DNA of 63,789 bases from a virus, in IMG/VR virus record IMGVR_UViG_3300027865_000008, positions 1 to 63,789 of that record. One strand, written 5' to 3'. How positions within the stretch are numbered: the first letter of the stretch is position 1; every line of letters begins with the position of its first letter. A program made the position numbers and the translations under genes. Under the pieces are notes generated by a model that did not search any database, was not told the DNA's origin, and was given only the letters and a program-made list of their open reading frames with translations. Positions 41,375 to 49,350 of the stretch are shown one piece after another.

Positions 41375-41793
41375 GTTACCATTTTTATATTAGCATATCT
41401 CTTTGATTTTAAAGCCGTTGCCGGAAAATGTTACCACCGTTACCTTTTTAAAAGTGAGTGGTTACACTTTTTTTGCCGTTATTTATTTGAGAATAAAGGC
41501 TTTTCTCCGAAATGTTACCATGTAACCAGAAAATTGAAATCATATATATACATATATATACGTACAGAAAAAAAATATATACATTTATATAATATATTTT
41601 CTCACGCGCATATAGGTATACAGTTTGTGGTTACATGGTTACATGGTAACAGGCAGGGAGAAAAGCCTTATATTACATATAAATATATATATAAATGGTG
41701 TTACCATTAGAAAAAAAATGGTAACAGGTAGATGTCATATATAGATATTAATTAATAAAAACAAGGGAATAAGGGGGAAAATAAAATGGTAAC
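41375..41793. repeat. Cluster of 12 GTTAC[CA] motifs, candidate replication origin
   Basis: In about 420 bases: GTTACC at 41375, 41430, 41439, 41514, 41700; GTTACA at 41461, 41630, 41638; and inverted copies TGTAAC at 41521 and GGTAAC at 41645, 41720, 41788. A very AT-rich tract with alternating TA lies between them (41538-41600). There is no convincing gene. The position right after the primase-helicase gene fits an iteron-type origin. An apparent frame at 41360-41710 arises from the repeats and has no ribosome site. Confidence 0.6.
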
Positions 41794-41813
41794 AGCAAAA
41801 GGGGTTCAAGGGA

Positions 41814-42485
41814 ATGAGTGAAATTATGTATGTTTCTTCTAATTTGGATATAGTTAAAGTTGAGAAAACTAAGACTGATGTATATATAAATCAGTTGTTT
41901 ATTGATGGAAGAACTTATCTGATTCTTACCCCAGGTTTCTATTCTTGGGCAAGAAAAAATGTAGAAACAGCAAATGTGCATTTTAAAAGCGGAAAGTTAT
42001 CAAAAGAAGCCTGGGAATCGCTCAGAAAGAAATTTATTGTTGTTCATGAGTATACTCTTTCAGTGTTTACTAATTCAGGTATAAACAAGGCATTAAAAGG
42101 AAAACACAAGCCTTTTGTACATTCTGGTGCTCCTATTTTGATAAAGTCTTCCGATCGTGAAAATTTGGACTGTTGGTTATCTGATTCTGTTGTAAATTCT
42201 CTTTGTGTAGGAGCGTTGCCGAGAAAAGTAGCAGGATTAGAAAATTTAGAATATGTACTCATCTATTCAGAACTTTTAAAGGAAAAAATAGTTCTATTAT
42301 TCGTACCCAAATCTTTCAATAAAATTTATTCCATGTTCCCGAATACAGCAATTTATTTCCCATCTGAAATACAAGTTATTAGTAAATTAACAGGTAAAGA
42401 AATTCTTCGTGCGCACAAAATAAAAAAGGAATTTAATGGCTTTATTACTAACAAAAAAAAAGTAAAGGGGGTGAGGAACAGATGA
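41814..42485 (+). CDS. Hypothetical protein
   Basis: 223 residues with an alpha/beta look (YINQLFIDGRTYLILTPGFYSWARKNV, GAPILIKSSDRENLDCWL, IYFPSEIQVISKLTGKEIL). A basic tail follows. AAGGGG lies before the ATG. No motif I recognise. It follows the origin-like region and overlaps the next gene by 4 bases. Confidence 0.6.
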   Translation: MSEIMYVSSNLDIVKVEKTKTDVYINQLFIDGRTYLILTPGFYSWARKNVETANVHFKSGKLSKEAWESLRKKFIVVHEYTLSVFTNSGINKALKGKHKPFVHSGAPILIKSSDRENLDCWLSDSVVNSLCVGALPRKVAGLENLEYVLIYSELLKEKIVLLFVPKSFNKIYSMFPNTAIYFPSEIQVISKLTGKEILRAHKIKKEFNGFITNKKKVKGVRNR

Positions 42486-42712
42486 TGAGTCTTGAGAATT
42501 TTATTAAATCTGGTGTCGATCCAAAAGAAATTGATCCTGGTGATATTAAAAACAGGTACGAGAGAATTGTACTTCTAATTTATCAGGATCTACTCGAAAT
42601 TACGGGTAAGCCGGTGTCCTTTTGTAGCAAGCGTGAAGAACTCGAAACCTTGAAAAGATGGCAAAGTACCATAGAAGATGAGGTTATAGAAGAATTCGGT
42701 GAAGTTTCGTAG
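42482..42712 (+). CDS. Hypothetical protein
   Basis: 76 residues, helical and acidic (GDIKNRYERIVLLIYQDLLEIT, EELETLKRWQSTIEDEVIEEF). GGGGGTGAGG precedes the two ATG codons. Not recognised. Confidence 0.6.
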   Translation: MMSLENFIKSGVDPKEIDPGDIKNRYERIVLLIYQDLLEITGKPVSFCSKREELETLKRWQSTIEDEVIEEFGEVS

Positions 42713-42741
42713 CTTTATAGCTACAAGTTTGTAGTTTTTTT
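42709..42741 (+). terminator. Overlapping hairpins with U-run
   Basis: CTACAA (42721-42726) pairs with TTGTAG (42729-42734) and is followed by seven T, an intrinsic terminator with a very short 2-base loop. GTAGCT (42709-42714) pairs with AGCTAC (42719-42724), sharing bases with the first stem. The two folds exclude each other, so the first could act as an antiterminator. Confidence 0.5.
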
Positions 42742-42771
42742 GATATATTAAGAGTATGGAGTAAATGACAA

Positions 42772-43074
42772 ATGAAAAAGATTGAATTAAAAATTGATTG
42801 GAAATTTGATGCCCTCGCTATAGTTCGGGGTGAATCAGTAAAAATTCAATTTGTAACTTCTGAAATACCTAAACCTAGTAAGGAAAACTCAAATAGTAAA
42901 CCAAAGCCTCCTACGATACAAGAGGCCATTATCAGAGTAACGGAAAACGGTCTCCCCCAAATATTTTCTGACGTGATAAAAGTTGTCCCTATGAGTTTTT
43001 ATGAACCATTGAAAAGCGAAATGGTTGTTGCCAGTGCTGATACTGGGAAAATATGCCTGGAGAAAAAAAAATAA
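42772..43074 (+). CDS. Hypothetical protein
   Basis: 100 residues with a beta-rich fold and a Ser/Pro/Asn linker in the middle (KPSKENSNSKPKPPT). Basic. Weak ribosome site. Not recognised. Confidence 0.5.
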   Translation: MKKIELKIDWKFDALAIVRGESVKIQFVTSEIPKPSKENSNSKPKPPTIQEAIIRVTENGLPQIFSDVIKVVPMSFYEPLKSEMVVASADTGKICLEKKK

Positions 43075-43128
43075 TTAATAAATCTTAAGAAACCGTAAAC
43101 GCTTTTTAGAAAAAGGGAAAGGAAAAGA

Positions 43129-43800
43129 ATGAGTAACGAAATGTCAAAACCAATTGAAGAGATCGAAAAAAGTATTAAAGATGAAGGCACTCCCCCTCTT
43201 GAACTTGGTGAAATGTTCGAAGCGGCAAAGGTATCAATTGAAGAACAAAAACGTGTTTCAGATTTTAAAGATGCAAAAGAGCAATGTGAAGCTTTTCAAA
43301 AAAACTCTTCTGATGATGAAAAAACTATTTCACACGCAGAAGAGAAAGAAATAGGTAAAAGGATGACCGCTGCTGATGTCGAATTAATAGGAACCATTAG
43401 AGAACTCCGTGCCAATTTGGCTGCTGCAAAGCAGAATGAAGCTGCTATCAGAGAAAAACATCAGAAAGCTTTGGATGCTGCGGCTAATTTGGAGTCTCTT
43501 CTGGCTGCTAGCAACGAAAGAGAAAAAAAAGGTTTTGAGACTGTAAAGAAATTCGAATCCAATTTTGAAGAGGAACAAGTAAAATATGGCACTCTTTTTA
43601 AAGAGTTCGAGTTTTCTAAAGAAACGGCAACGGCTGTTGAGAGTGATCTTAGGCAACAAATTACCAATATAACGGTGAAAGAAAAAATGCTGGTAAGACT
43701 GTGTCAACAAACCGCACAAAAATTGGCTAATGCCAGAATGGCTTTGGGAGATTTCGTTTCTGAAATGACTGTTTCAAGTCCACAAACTCCCGGAGGTTAG
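43129..43800 (+). CDS. Coiled-coil protein
   Basis: 223 residues, mostly helical and charged. A long coiled coil spans about 70-205 (IRELRANLAAAKQNEAAIREKHQ; LESLLAASNEREKKGFETVKK). GGAAAGGAAAAG precedes the ATG. There is no membrane segment. It may be a phage scaffold or interaction protein; the function is not known. Confidence 0.6.
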   Translation: MSNEMSKPIEEIEKSIKDEGTPPLELGEMFEAAKVSIEEQKRVSDFKDAKEQCEAFQKNSSDDEKTISHAEEKEIGKRMTAADVELIGTIRELRANLAAAKQNEAAIREKHQKALDAAANLESLLAASNEREKKGFETVKKFESNFEEEQVKYGTLFKEFEFSKETATAVESDLRQQITNITVKEKMLVRLCQQTAQKLANARMALGDFVSEMTVSSPQTPGG

Positions 43801-43827
43801 TATCAACTTTCTGAGGTGGTGATAAAT

Positions 43828-44007
43828 ATGTTTACATGTAAAAACATTTATTTAGCACAGGCAGAAGAAATTCAAAAACACCGTTGGATTGAAAGTAAAA
43901 AAGCGGGCTGTGATGTCGGAGAATTATGGGCAGCCCGTGACTGGATTAGAAAGTACGCAAAAACTTTTAGGGAAAATTGGAATAAAACAAGGGTTATAGG
44001 GAAATGA
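43828..44007 (+). CDS. Small hypothetical protein
   Basis: 59 residues from the ATG at 43828 (GAGG upstream; GTG at 43816 is an alternative). The pattern AQAEEIQKHRWIESKKAGCDVGELWAARDWIRKYA occurs in many phage and bacterial short proteins of unknown function. It overlaps the next gene by 4 bases. Confidence 0.55.
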   Translation: MFTCKNIYLAQAEEIQKHRWIESKKAGCDVGELWAARDWIRKYAKTFRENWNKTRVIGK

Positions 44008-44894
44008 ATTTATTTTTATTGCGGGACAATAAATTAGGTAAATTGCGATTGAGTAAAAGTCGTGGATACAGGTATGAGGATACAGATGTCCTTTCTGGTA
44101 CAGGTTGGTTTTATATCAATAAAAATTTGTACCCGGATATTACATTCGAAGGTGGTGCAGCAACATTTAAACTTGTCCAAGTGAAAAATGGAACGCAAGA
44201 ATATTCAGAAAAAAAATGTACTCAATGTAGTGATGGTGGCGGGAGCGAACAATTTGAAATCTGTAATTCGTGCCGAGATATACTGTTAGCGGAAGTGGGT
44301 AATTCACAGTGGAATACTGAAAATGCTGTAAATCTATTATACGATGCTAACCATCAACAGTGTCCCCGGCCATATGCTTTGAATAAAAACAGTGATTGTC
44401 ATGTGAGTGAATTTCATAAATCTTGCTGGGAAAATCGTATAAAAGGTGTTGGATTGAGATGCAATCGTAATGTCATTGCAAGAAGAAAACAAAACAAAAT
44501 AGATGTGCAGAAGAGAGAAGTCGACCTACCACGTTTTTATTACGAATTTGGATCTTTAGATATATTTTGTGATAGGAGAACAGGGAACAAATGGTCTGCT
44601 TTTTCTTGTGCTGATGTATGTGATGTATGTTTTGACGAAGCTTATAATCATTGTAAAAGTATCGGAAATGGTTGGGAACTGCCTTTTATAAATGAACTAG
44701 AAATATTGTACCAGCCAAGTCTAAATACGAATCTCAAAATAGATCCAATTTTTGATTTAGATAGTCGTTACGTATGGGCAGCAAACAAGGGTTCATTCGA
44801 TTTTTTTTCTGGTAATGGACTTTTTCTAAAAGGTCCAGACAAGGCCGTATTATTTGTTATAAAAAGAAGTAAGCGAAACAAACGAGGTGCGTAA
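44004..44894 (+). CDS. Zinc-binding / DUF1566-like two-part protein
   Basis: 296 residues. The first half is Cys-rich (KKCTQCSDGGG..EICNSCRD, QQCPRPYALNKNSDCHVSEF, SCWENRI). The second half (about 175-290) resembles DUF1566 (FCDRRTGNKWSAFSC, GNGWELPFINELEILYQ, YVWAANKGSFDFFSGN) and is a distant relative of the gene at 31524. It may be a fusion of a zinc-ribbon part and a lectin-like domain. Function not known. Confidence 0.55.
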   Translation: MNLFLLRDNKLGKLRLSKSRGYRYEDTDVLSGTGWFYINKNLYPDITFEGGAATFKLVQVKNGTQEYSEKKCTQCSDGGGSEQFEICNSCRDILLAEVGNSQWNTENAVNLLYDANHQQCPRPYALNKNSDCHVSEFHKSCWENRIKGVGLRCNRNVIARRKQNKIDVQKREVDLPRFYYEFGSLDIFCDRRTGNKWSAFSCADVCDVCFDEAYNHCKSIGNGWELPFINELEILYQPSLNTNLKIDPIFDLDSRYVWAANKGSFDFFSGNGLFLKGPDKAVLFVIKRSKRNKRGA

Positions 44895-45155
44895 ATGAAG
44901 GCGAAAGTGATTAAATTTCCTACTCTGGGAGATAAATTTTTTGAAGCAGCTCTAAAAAAGAAGAATAAGGTCTGTCCTTATAGAGTTAGGGTCGTTCAGT
45001 GTCCCGAAGCTTTTCAGTTTGAATATCTAGGTAAAATTTCAAGATGCCAAACTGGCGACTTGTTAGTGCTCAACGAACATAACGGTATTTTGCCAAGATT
45101 TTTTATTTGTAAACCGGATGAATTACATGCCATTCGTCCTAAACCCTGGTTATAA
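44895..45155 (+). CDS. Hypothetical basic protein
   Basis: 86 residues, beta-rich and basic (VCPYRVRVVQCPEAFQFEYLGKISRCQTGDLLVLNE). It starts just after the previous stop. No motif I recognise. Confidence 0.55.
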   Translation: MKAKVIKFPTLGDKFFEAALKKKNKVCPYRVRVVQCPEAFQFEYLGKISRCQTGDLLVLNEHNGILPRFFICKPDELHAIRPKPWL

Positions 45156-45173
45156 AAACTATTTGGAGAAATT

Positions 45174-45419
45174 ATGGAAAAGATAAAACCAAGTTGTAAA
45201 GAATGCTTCTTTAAAGGTGACGAGTTAGGTGGATTTATCGGTTGTGCCTTTTTTTCGACAATTGGAGATATTTTCCCCTTTTGGGCTAAAGGAAAAATGG
45301 GAAACATGAATTTTAATGTGCACAACGGTCATGAAATAAAGGACTGTAACGCTTTTTGTGCGTCTGCAGAAGCTCTAAAAAAACAAAAGCAAATATTAAA
45401 AGATCAGTTTGCAGTGTAA
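45174..45419 (+). CDS. Small Cys-rich protein
   Basis: 81 residues with CKECFF, GCAFF and a late CNAFC. The CKEC-F/GC-F spacing recalls the small Cys proteins at 24102 and 24524, so a shared family is possible. It may bind a metal. Function not known. Confidence 0.55.
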   Translation: MEKIKPSCKECFFKGDELGGFIGCAFFSTIGDIFPFWAKGKMGNMNFNVHNGHEIKDCNAFCASAEALKKQKQILKDQFAV

Positions 45420-45473
45420 TCGCAATAAAACAATTACGGGGGCAATTACGGAGCCCTCACGGAGGTAATCTTA

Positions 45474-45941
45474 ATGTTGGATAAACAGTGGCAGGAATTT
45501 TACCCGGAATTTTCACCAATTGAAAATTGGGGTGATGCTGAAAAAATGGACTATCGGCTCGTTTGGATGTTACACAGGGCTAGAAAAAGCCTGGGACGGA
45601 AGTTCTTTATAAACCGCGGTGTAGATTCAGAAGGTTCAAATGTTCATAAAAGTGGGCTTGCTGTCGATTTTAGGGTGGAAGGCATAAAAGATATCATGAT
45701 TGAAAAGTCTTGTTTGATTAATGCTTATGGAACGACTGGAAAGGTATACCGGTTATCAAAAGCTAATGATCCCGCCATATTTGATTTGGTAAATTTTTTA
45801 GGATCATGTCGCTTAGGTTTTTATCCATTCTGGGAATATAACGGAAATATCTGGGGTGGTTTTCACGCTGATGTGGATTTTCCACTTTTAAACTGGTGGA
45901 GGGATGAATCAGGAAAATATCATTATAATTTTCGGGTTTAA
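45474..45941 (+). CDS. Endolysin-like M15 peptidase
   Basis: 155 residues. VHKSGLAVDFRV (about 57-68, H..G.A.D) and GGFHADVDF (about 128-136, H-x-D) are the zinc and catalytic set of the M15A/VanY-like peptidases that cut cell-wall peptides. GGAGG lies 8-9 bases before the ATG. There is no signal peptide, so release would need a holin. It lies in the early-type region rather than the late block, an unusual place for a lysis gene. Confidence 0.7.
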   Translation: MLDKQWQEFYPEFSPIENWGDAEKMDYRLVWMLHRARKSLGRKFFINRGVDSEGSNVHKSGLAVDFRVEGIKDIMIEKSCLINAYGTTGKVYRLSKANDPAIFDLVNFLGSCRLGFYPFWEYNGNIWGGFHADVDFPLLNWWRDESGKYHYNFRV

Positions 45942-45980
45942 CCTTTCCATATCTTTCATTTAAACAAGGGGGAGGGTGCT

Positions 45981-46184
45981 ATGAGGTGTGAAGTTAAGGG
46001 TTGCAATGGAATAGTGTTTTGTGTTCGTATCGTGGATTATGTAACGGGAAAGGTAGGGCATGTACCTAAATGTTATATGTGCGGTCGGTATTTTACTGCT
46101 TATACTGTTGAGGAAGCACCGAGGGAAAATAAGAAGAAGATTGAGGACGTTGAGGAATTCTTCAAAAACGAATACGGATTATAG
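45981..46184 (+). CDS. Small zinc-ribbon-like protein
   Basis: 67 residues with CEVKGCNG and CYMCGRYF, one on each side of a beta turn. Acidic tail. GGGGGAGG precedes the ATG. Likely a zinc ribbon; role not known. Confidence 0.6.
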   Translation: MRCEVKGCNGIVFCVRIVDYVTGKVGHVPKCYMCGRYFTAYTVEEAPRENKKKIEDVEEFFKNEYGL

Positions 46185-46207
46185 TTGTCCTTGCAAAGGA
46201 GTATCTT

Positions 46208-46543
46208 ATGGATTTTCGTGATATCGAGTTAATAGTGTGGGATAAGGTTTCTAAGCAAAGAGGGTATGTATTAGAAATAAAGAATAATTTTTTTCATCCA
46301 GTTACTGTTAAATTTCATAGTCATAGTGCGGTGTATAACAGTTGGGACAAAGATTTAGAAATATTAGATCCCGGTAAAGTCTCTATTCCGTTGAAAATAA
46401 AGTTATTTGTAATAGAGGAATTCTATAAACGGCTTTATGTTCAATTAAGAAAAAAGAAGGGAACATATTGCAGGTCTTCATGGTCTTCTTTGGAAAGATG
46501 TTTACGGTATCGAAGAGTAAAAAAGTATATTTCAACAAGGTAA
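46208..46543 (+). CDS. Hypothetical protein
   Basis: 111 residues with a beta-rich start (DIELIVWDKVSKQRGYVLEIKNNFFHPVTVKF) and a basic helical tail. AAAGGAG precedes the ATG. Not recognised. Confidence 0.6.
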   Translation: MDFRDIELIVWDKVSKQRGYVLEIKNNFFHPVTVKFHSHSAVYNSWDKDLEILDPGKVSIPLKIKLFVIEEFYKRLYVQLRKKKGTYCRSSWSSLERCLRYRRVKKYISTR

Positions 46544-46556
46544 GGGGGAAAAGTAC

Positions 46557-47087
46557 ATGGAAGGGAAACAAGCACTTATAATTTTGGTCGGAAATATAGG
46601 TACTGGTAAATCAACTTTTGCGAGGCTACTTGCAGACATGGATAGAAATACCAATGTTGTAGTGTCACTTGATGCTATCACGACTATGATTGGTGCGGGA
46701 AATTACGGGAATTACGATGAAAAGAAAAAGCCTCTTTATAAACAAATTCTGGTTTCAGCTATTGAAGCAGGTCTTTCAGCTGGTTTTGATATCATTGTTG
46801 ATGATACCAATATAGAGGCTAAACGTCGAAAGTGGCTATTAGGAATTGTTAAGAAACGGGAAGTTCAAACGGTTTGTTATAATTTTGGTAAGGGTGATAG
46901 CTTTACGTTGTGGCGTAGAATGGCTGAACCAAAAGGAATCAATCCCTATGAATGGAGTAGAATACATCTTAGATTACAGAGAGATTATTGCAAGCCTACC
47001 TGTGAAGAAGGTTTTGTTCATGTTTGTAATGCAAATGAATCTTTTAGTCCGAAAAACACCGATTTTTGGTACCAAGAATCCGCCTAA
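46557..47087 (+). CDS. P-loop kinase, polynucleotide-kinase-like
   Basis: 176 residues. LIILVGNIGTGKSTFARLLA (about 7-26) is the P-loop, VVVSLDAIT and DIIVDDTNIEAKRRKWL follow the T4 PNK / AAA_33 pattern, and RMAEPKGINPYEWS lies in the lid region. It would phosphorylate 5'-OH ends of RNA or DNA, or a nucleotide. No phosphatase domain follows. I saw no RNA ligase to pair with it. Its frame ends shortly before a small membrane protein. Confidence 0.65.
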   Translation: MEGKQALIILVGNIGTGKSTFARLLADMDRNTNVVVSLDAITTMIGAGNYGNYDEKKKPLYKQILVSAIEAGLSAGFDIIVDDTNIEAKRRKWLLGIVKKREVQTVCYNFGKGDSFTLWRRMAEPKGINPYEWSRIHLRLQRDYCKPTCEEGFVHVCNANESFSPKNTDFWYQESA

Positions 47088-47116
47088 CGTTATATTGGGG
47101 ACTAACGAGGTGTATT

Positions 47117-47275
47117 ATGTTAAGTTTAAAACATTACTGGCAAAAAATAGTATTAGAATTCAGGACGCTCGCTTGGTATCTCGAATTTCATGAAAATATC
47201 AAATTGCTGCTGGGTATCTTATTCTTTGCCAGTATGATCGGACTGACAATATTATTCGTGTCCTGGAAGGGGTGA
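47117..47275 (+). CDS. Small membrane protein
   Basis: 52 residues from the ATG at 47117 (GAGG 6 bases upstream). One membrane segment at about 29-49 (LLLGILFFASMIGLTILFV). Holin or lysis accessory roles are possible, given the M15 peptidase 1.2 kb upstream, but not shown. Confidence 0.5.
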   Translation: MLSLKHYWQKIVLEFRTLAWYLEFHENIKLLLGILFFASMIGLTILFVSWKG

Positions 47276-47279
47276 AATT

Positions 47280-47495
47280 GTGACAACAGTATTTGTTAAT
47301 GACAAGCAGCTCTTTAAAACGAGAGTCAATTCTAAGGATAATTTTTATAAAGATTATGATGTCGATATGGAAAGTGTAAATAAAATAATCGAAAAAAAAG
47401 CAAGAACTAAAAATGGTATCACGGTTCAGTTTATGGGAACGAGTGAGAATCCGTTTGTGAATCTTTATTTTAATCGGGAGATTGTAAGGTGGTAA
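47280..47495 (+). CDS. Hypothetical protein
   Basis: 71 residues from GTG with GGGGTGAAA upstream; compact alpha/beta with a basic middle (NKIIEKKARTKNGITVQFMG). Not recognised. Confidence 0.5.
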   Translation: MTTVFVNDKQLFKTRVNSKDNFYKDYDVDMESVNKIIEKKARTKNGITVQFMGTSENPFVNLYFNREIVRW

Positions 47496-47593
47496 TGTTT
47501 AGAGGGAAGGAAGTCTATTGCTTATTTATTATTCTCTTCTGGGTCGTGTTTCAAAGTATTTATCATAGTTTATATGAAATGTTTATTTGGTAG
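47495..47593 (+). CDS. Short hydrophobic peptide
   Basis: 32 residues, overlapping the previous stop, with a hydrophobic stretch (VYCLFIILFWVVFQSIY). A GTG at 47489 adds two residues. It may be a small membrane peptide. Weakly supported. Confidence 0.4.
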   Translation: MFRGKEVYCLFIILFWVVFQSIYHSLYEMFIW

Positions 47594-47605
47594 GAGATAT
47601 CTATT

Positions 47606-48088
47606 ATGTATTTCAAAGATTCATCTAAAGTGCTTTTTGCGGTATTTATTTTTTGGTTGGTTACGATTATTATCCTTTTAAATTCGTTCCCATCGGAGGC
47701 AATAACAGCACAATTGCCTGATGGGTCATTTGTAACCGGATCACCCACTATAGCTTTACAATGCTATATTCTCAGTGGAGATGTTGGTATGGAAGGCGGT
47801 ACCGCTCAATTCAGGTGGTCAACGGAGCCTTCTGTTGGTGAAAAGGGTGTCTGGTCAACGAAAGTGCCGTATACAACAGAGAAGATGGATGTTGATATCC
47901 CAGATTTTCCAGTAAATAAAAAAATTTTCGTACAAGCTCGTTTTTGTGACGTTTTAGGTAATTGTTCACCCGTTTCAATTGTTTCTGCTATTACTGCTAG
48001 TGGCCAAATTACACTAACAGATGTTAAGCCAGCGGGTACGATTAATGTTATATATTCGATTACGATAAAGGTTCAGGAGGTGCAGTAA
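47606..48088 (+). CDS. Secreted or membrane-anchored beta-sandwich protein
   Basis: 160 residues. Residues about 8-29 are an N-terminal hydrophobic signal or anchor (VLFAVFIFWLVTIIILL), followed by SEA. The rest is a beta-sandwich (FRWSTEPSVGEKGVWSTKVPY, KKIFVQARFCDVLGNCS) with three Cys. It is paired with a second exported protein right after. The outward role is not known; surface exclusion is one option. Confidence 0.6.
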   Translation: MYFKDSSKVLFAVFIFWLVTIIILLNSFPSEAITAQLPDGSFVTGSPTIALQCYILSGDVGMEGGTAQFRWSTEPSVGEKGVWSTKVPYTTEKMDVDIPDFPVNKKIFVQARFCDVLGNCSPVSIVSAITASGQITLTDVKPAGTINVIYSITIKVQEVQ

Positions 48089-48093
48089 TCTCC

Positions 48094-48444
48094 ATGATAA
48101 TAAAAACATTATTCATATTTTTATTCCTGGTAACTCTTGCAAATGCAAACAGTGTCGGTTTCGAGTGGGCTTCAAATAAAGATCATGTTTTAGGATACAA
48201 AATATATTACGAACAGTTTCCGGATGTTTGTGGGAAAACTTTTGTAGAAATTCCGATTGAATCGTTGGTAGATTCATCGTATCCAGAATATGTTTTAACC
48301 GACCTAGCTGATGGGACATGGTACTTTAATTTGTCGGCATATAACGATATTGGTGAAAGTGAATGTACTTGGGAAATAGCAACGACTTTTGATCCTAATG
48401 GTTTCAGCGGTTTTATAAAAATTATAGTTACTGGGAAAAAATAA
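48094..48444 (+). CDS. Secreted fibronectin-III-like protein
   Basis: 116 residues. A signal peptide (MIIKTLFIFLFLVTLANA, cut after ANA) precedes a fibronectin type III fold: GFEWASNKDHVLGYKIYYEQF, DLADGTWYFNLSAYNDIGESE. It lacks a lipobox. It may act in the periplasm or on the cell surface with the preceding protein. Confidence 0.65.
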   Translation: MIIKTLFIFLFLVTLANANSVGFEWASNKDHVLGYKIYYEQFPDVCGKTFVEIPIESLVDSSYPEYVLTDLADGTWYFNLSAYNDIGESECTWEIATTFDPNGFSGFIKIIVTGKK

Positions 48445-48468
48445 TCTATATATAGAAGGTACGCAGCC

Positions 48469-48924
48469 ATGGAAGAATCTACATCTAGTACTTTAAAAAT
48501 GAAACTTCATTCAAGAAATTTTGCAGCTGTTAGTGACGGTACAAAAATAGCTGAATTGAGACTTTATGATAAAAAACGGCAATCGCTTAATTTGCAAAGC
48601 TCGATTATTTTTTCAGATTCTTCCGATGAGAATTTGAAACCTGTAAAAGTTAATGTGAGGGGATTGTTATATTTTCCAAGTTTTAGGGATGTTTTTTCAT
48701 TCATTCCAGGTAAATGGCTCGGTAAATCTCCACGTTTAAAGTTTATGGATGAAAATTCATGTCCAGATAATGCTAACGGGTATAAAAAATGGTATAAGAA
48801 GGTGGATTCTCTGGAATTACATATCAAAAATGCTGTTTTAGACGAATTAAGGGGAATTTATACTCCAGAACAAGAAAAAGAAAATGGTGTAATAGTAATA
48901 GTTCTTGAAAGGGAGAAATTTTAA
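48469..48924 (+). CDS. ASCH-domain protein
   Basis: 151 residues. MKLHSRNFAAVSDGTKIAELRLYDKKRQSLNLQSSIIFSD (about 11-50) follows the ASCH pattern (F..I..G.K..E.RLYD.KR), an RNA-binding-like PUA-related fold. The rest is helical. ASCH proteins bind RNA or act on nucleosides in some systems; here the role is not known. GAAGG precedes the ATG. Confidence 0.7.
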   Translation: MEESTSSTLKMKLHSRNFAAVSDGTKIAELRLYDKKRQSLNLQSSIIFSDSSDENLKPVKVNVRGLLYFPSFRDVFSFIPGKWLGKSPRLKFMDENSCPDNANGYKKWYKKVDSLELHIKNAVLDELRGIYTPEQEKENGVIVIVLEREKF

Positions 48925-48926
48925 AA

Positions 48927-49052
48927 ATGCCACAAGCACCGAGGCCGTATCCAGGAAAAGAAAAAATACCAAGACCACCTCCACCACCACCTCCTCCTCC
49001 TCCAAGGAAAGAGAGTAAAACGTATATAGTTGTAATAGAGAAAAATATTTGA
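48927..49052 (+). CDS. Polyproline peptide
   Basis: 41 residues with a run of ten prolines in the middle, flanked by basic residues, then a beta-like IVVIEKN end. GGGAG precedes the ATG. The stop codon shares bases with the -35 box of the next promoter. Ten prolines would stall ribosomes without EF-P, so a regulatory role is possible. Weak otherwise. Confidence 0.45.
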   Translation: MPQAPRPYPGKEKIPRPPPPPPPPPPRKESKTYIVVIEKNI

Positions 49053-49077
49053 CATTATAGGCAGGCTTGATTATAAT
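49049..49077 (+). promoter_or_regulatory. Promoter A of a shared-operator set
   Basis: TTGACA (49049-49054), 17 bases, TATAAT (49072-49077). The spacer ends GGCTTGAT, the right half of the operator seen at 50918. Transcription would start near 49084, at the ATG (49085), so the message would be leaderless. Confidence 0.65.
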
Positions 49078-49084
49078 TAGAATT

Positions 49085-49336
49085 ATGGATTTAAAAAATA
49101 AAATAACCCTACAAGAAGCTGCACAATATGCAGGTGTAAGTTATAACACAATACGTGGTGCTGCAAATAGATTCTTAAAGGTCGATTCTCCATCAAGCTC
49201 ACTATTAAGATGTGAACGGTCTAAAATTCCTGTTTGTGGGAGTATGCTTATATTTACAACTGAGGTAGATGTAGATAGTTGGAAAAGAAAGCGTAAAAGA
49301 CCAGGTCAATATAAAAGAGTGAAAAACAACAAATAA
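49085..49336 (+). CDS. MerR-like/excisionase-type HTH protein
   Basis: 83 residues from the ATG at 49085, with no ribosome site. KITLQEAAQYAGVSYNTIRGAANRFLKV (about 5-32) is a winged-HTH of the MerR/helix-turn-helix-17 type, followed by basic residues to the end. The promoter just upstream belongs to the set with the ATCAAGCTTGAT operator, so it may be the regulator of that set. A translated start lies 7 bases after the -10 box. Confidence 0.6.
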   Translation: MDLKNKITLQEAAQYAGVSYNTIRGAANRFLKVDSPSSSLLRCERSKIPVCGSMLIFTTEVDVDSWKRKRKRPGQYKRVKNNK

Positions 49337-49350
49337 AAACTATTTTTTTC

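Noticed and set aside
41360-41710. Coding frame of 116 residues after the primase
   Set aside because: Starts inside the primase gene without a ribosome site; composition comes from the GTTAC motifs and TA tracts.
31524-44894. Diversity-generating retroelement with DUF1566-type targets
   Set aside because: Two DUF1566-like genes are present, but I found no reverse transcriptase, no template repeat and no adenine-biased variable region.
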